DNA of 16,745 bases from Phycisphaerales bacterium (GTDB taxonomy: Bacteria > Planctomycetota > Phycisphaerae > Sedimentisphaerales > Anaerobacaceae): assembly GCA_003533825.1 (NCBI GenBank), contig DQCG01000265.1, positions 1-16,745 of the forward strand, read 5' to 3'. The notes below the pieces were generated by a model, which saw nothing but the letters and a program-made list of their open reading frames with translations, had not been told where the DNA came from and made no database searches. The first letter of the stretch is position 1; each line of letters begins with the position of its first letter. Positions 15,026-16,745 of the stretch are shown piece by piece. The translations under genes were made by a program, and so were the position numbers.

Positions 15026-15581
15026 ATTTCAAAACTCAAGATTCAAGAGCTTAAAACCAGTGAACAATCCTGCTAATCCACCGGCAAAGGCCTGCTAATT
15101 CGGCCGAGTAATTCTACCATATAAGACGCATAACCATATAAAAAATTTCAAAATAAAGTTAAAAAATCAAGAATATCCAGTTGTTATGACGCGAATCCTT
15201 TCAAAATATTTACGCCTTTTTCGACACACTTGTCACCGGCGAAATATTATAATTGCCGAGTCACGAAGTCAAGAAAAGTTTTTGATAATTTATTATCAGA
15301 CCTACGAGCATTTAGAACCACAATATGCGACGAAACAGACAAAACAACCTAAATTATCACGCCGGCCACAAACGGGATAGCGGAATATCGGGGCGTTGTG
15401 CCGATATCACCATGTTATGTAATAGGGAAATATTTGTGCTTGACGAGGGCGAGGTAATTGATTATTGATTATTCACGCTTTCAGATAAACTCGGATTGAG
15501 AGAAGCTTAAAAACAAAAATGAAAAGATAGTTTCCTGCATGTACAGGCATAAGAAGTAATGCCAATTAAAGGTATCTGATT
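15026..15581. other. AT-rich divergent intergenic region
   Basis: 556 bp between the zf-TFIIB/lemA/htpX operon (-) and the amidohydrolase (+). No ORF with a credible start was found. A perfect 7-bp hairpin ATATCGG/CCGATAT with a 9-nt loop lies at 15385-15407. A weak promoter-like TTGACG (15440-15445) precedes a tandem TTGATTA-TTGATTA near 15457-15471. Both transcripts must start in this region, but no clear promoter was seen for the minus operon. Confidence 0.4.
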
Positions 15582-16463
15582 ATGATAGTTGATTGTCATA
15601 CACATATAAAACTGACGTCTGAGAATCCTGAAACATCTGAGCATCTTGCGGCGGCGGAAACAGTCGATGTGTGCATCGTATTAGCGACCTCGGATGGGCC
15701 GAGCGAAGAAGTTAATAAGAAATTGGCCCAATATGTAGACAAACATAAAGAGAAAATGACCGGCTTTGCAGCCGTGGAGCCCGGCAAAGATAAAATCAGT
15801 ACCAATCATTTGAAATCCATCCCGGACAAATTGGGGCTTAAGGGAACGGTTCTGTATTGCTCGGCCTGCGGTATCCATCCTACTCACAGCCGGGCGATGA
15901 GGTTTTATGAATCGGCGCAGGAGCTTGGCCTTCCCGTTTTCTTTCACAACGCAATAGAACCTACGAGAACGGATGCCGTTCTGGAGTATGCCCAGCCGTT
16001 CCTGCTGGATGAAGTTGCCAGAGAATTTGCCAATTTGAAAATAATCATCGGAAATATGGGCATGCCGTTTGTCGAGCAAACTTTGTCGATAGTAGCCAGG
16101 CATAAAAACGTATTTGCGGATCTAACAATATACCCGGGCAGGGTCTGGCAAACTTACAATATGGTAGTGGCGGCATACGAGCACGGAGTTATGGATAAAC
16201 TACTGTTCGGGAGCGGATTCCCATCAGCCAGCGCCGGCCAGTGCATAGAAACACTGCTCGGCTTCAATATGCTTCTGGCCGATACGAATCTGCCGACAGT
16301 TCCACGAGGTAATATTCGAAATATCATAGAACGGGACACGCTGGAACTGCTCGGAATAAAAGATAAGAGCAATGAGACGGAAGAAACAAATAGCGAGAAA
16401 AACAAAGGGCGCAAGGGCCTCAGCATAAAAAAGGGGAAAGGGAAGAAAAAAAATAATGACTGA
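15582..16463 (+). CDS. Amidohydrolase-2 family protein with altered active-site residues
   Basis: A 293-aa TIM-barrel protein of the amidohydrolase-related (PF04909-like) family. The first-strand HxH is present (DCHTHI, His6/His8), as is the fifth-strand His (FFHNA, His122). The strand-6 motif, usually AHLGGP, reads GNMGMP (Asn158 for His), and the strand-8 GSDYP reads GSGFP (Gly212 for the catalytic Asp); both were read from the codons. It may be a non-catalytic homologue or use other ligands. The last ~25 residues are Lys/Gly-rich and disordered. AAAGG lies 8-9 nt before the ATG. Its stop overlaps the start of an NSS transporter by 8 nt, implying one operon and a shared substrate. Confidence 0.85.
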   Translation: MIVDCHTHIKLTSENPETSEHLAAAETVDVCIVLATSDGPSEEVNKKLAQYVDKHKEKMTGFAAVEPGKDKISTNHLKSIPDKLGLKGTVLYCSACGIHPTHSRAMRFYESAQELGLPVFFHNAIEPTRTDAVLEYAQPFLLDEVAREFANLKIIIGNMGMPFVEQTLSIVARHKNVFADLTIYPGRVWQTYNMVVAAYEHGVMDKLLFGSGFPSASAGQCIETLLGFNMLLADTNLPTVPRGNIRNIIERDTLELLGIKDKSNETEETNSEKNKGRKGLSIKKGKGKKKNND

Positions 16464-16745
16464 GCTTCTGGAAGAGCGAAGAGAAAGCTGGGGGACACGT
16501 GGTGGATTTATTCTGGCGGCAATTGGCTCGGCCGTCGGTCTGGGCAATCTTTGGGGATTCCCATACAAACTGTACAGCTACGGTGGCGGTGCGTTCCTGA
16601 TTCCGTATATCGTCGCTTTGTTCCTGGTCGGCATTCCCATAATGATTCTCGAATTCAGCATCGGCCATTACACGCAGCGAGCGGCACCCGATGCATTCAA
16701 ACGCGGCCACAAGCGTTTCGAGATTGCCGGCTGGTGGGGAATCAT
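16456..16745 (+). CDS. NSS family sodium-dependent transporter (3' partial)
   Basis: The first 96 residues of a sodium:neurotransmitter symporter family protein, which imports amino acids or related compounds with Na+. The TM1 region is plain (GGFILAAIGSAVGLGNLW), followed by the YGGGAFLIPYI of TM2 and a second hydrophobic helix (IVALFLVGIPIMILEF). The canonical W-R-F-P-Y is W-G-F-P-Y (TGG GGA TTC): the Arg of the outer gate, Arg30 in LeuT, is Gly. The ATG at 16456 overlaps the amidohydrolase stop by 8 nt and has only a distant GGGAAG upstream, so re-initiation is likely. The gene runs past the window end. Confidence 0.9.
   Translation, partial: MTELLEERRESWGTRGGFILAAIGSAVGLGNLWGFPYKLYSYGGGAFLIPYIVALFLVGIPIMILEFSIGHYTQRAAPDAFKRGHKRFEIAGWWGI

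Noticed and set aside
15385..15407. A small RNA gene around the ATATCGG/CCGATAT hairpin
   Set aside because: Only a single short stem, no clear promoter and no U-tract; kept as part of the intergenic note.

Overview
The window most resembles a Planctomycetota genome, probably of the Phycisphaerae/Sedimentisphaerales kind. This is inferred from gene content, not from a marker gene: a secreted beta-helix protein with a dockerin-like segment and Ig-like repeats, a Tat-signal sulfatase remnant, a Gfo/Idh/MocA oxidoreductase, and several small Cys-rich zinc-ribbon proteins. Base composition looks moderate, with AT-rich intergenic stretches. No rRNA, tRNA or CRISPR array was seen.

Layout. (1) 1-2400: the 3' part of a large secreted beta-helix/dockerin/Ig-repeat protein, ending at a bidirectional terminator. 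(2) 2460-5145, minus strand: aroA then aroC, the last two shikimate-pathway steps; AroC is long and has Tyr where the family has a catalytic His. (3) 5298-6991, minus: an intact Gfo/Idh/MocA oxidoreductase followed by a sulfatase gene that has lost its catalytic middle. (4) 6992-8248: AT-rich DNA with a small SAP-domain/Cys-cluster protein and a cold-shock protein; the latter has a near-consensus promoter and a leader containing a 7-codon ORF and competing hairpins. (5) 8410-10047: a double zf-TFIIB protein, a probable MBL-fold lipoprotein with a strong internal start, and a 72-aa Cys-rich protein. (6) 10180-12327: a 14-codon leader ORF overlapping a HEPN-like gene (RNxxxH), then an intact IS4-family element with inverted repeats and a 10-bp target duplication. 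(7) 12391-15025, minus: a zf-TFIIB protein, a 37-aa single-TM peptide, LemA, and an HtpX-like protease with a C-terminal zinc ribbon, apparently one operon. (8) 15582-16745: an amidohydrolase-2 protein lacking two catalytic/metal positions, overlapping the start of an NSS-family transporter that runs off the window.

How the genes fit together. aroA-aroC convert shikimate-3-phosphate to chorismate. The lemA-htpX operon is probably an inner-membrane quality-control unit, here extended by a zinc-ribbon protein and a mini-membrane protein. The amidohydrolase-transporter overlap suggests coupled expression of an uptake/turnover pair. The IS has not interrupted a recognisable gene; it landed about 70 bp after the HEPN-like gene.

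The best candidates for something undescribed are the zf-TFIIB/mini-TM/LemA/HtpX operon, the cspA leader switch, the leader-ORF/HEPN overlap, and the residue-deviant AroC, amidohydrolase and transporter.
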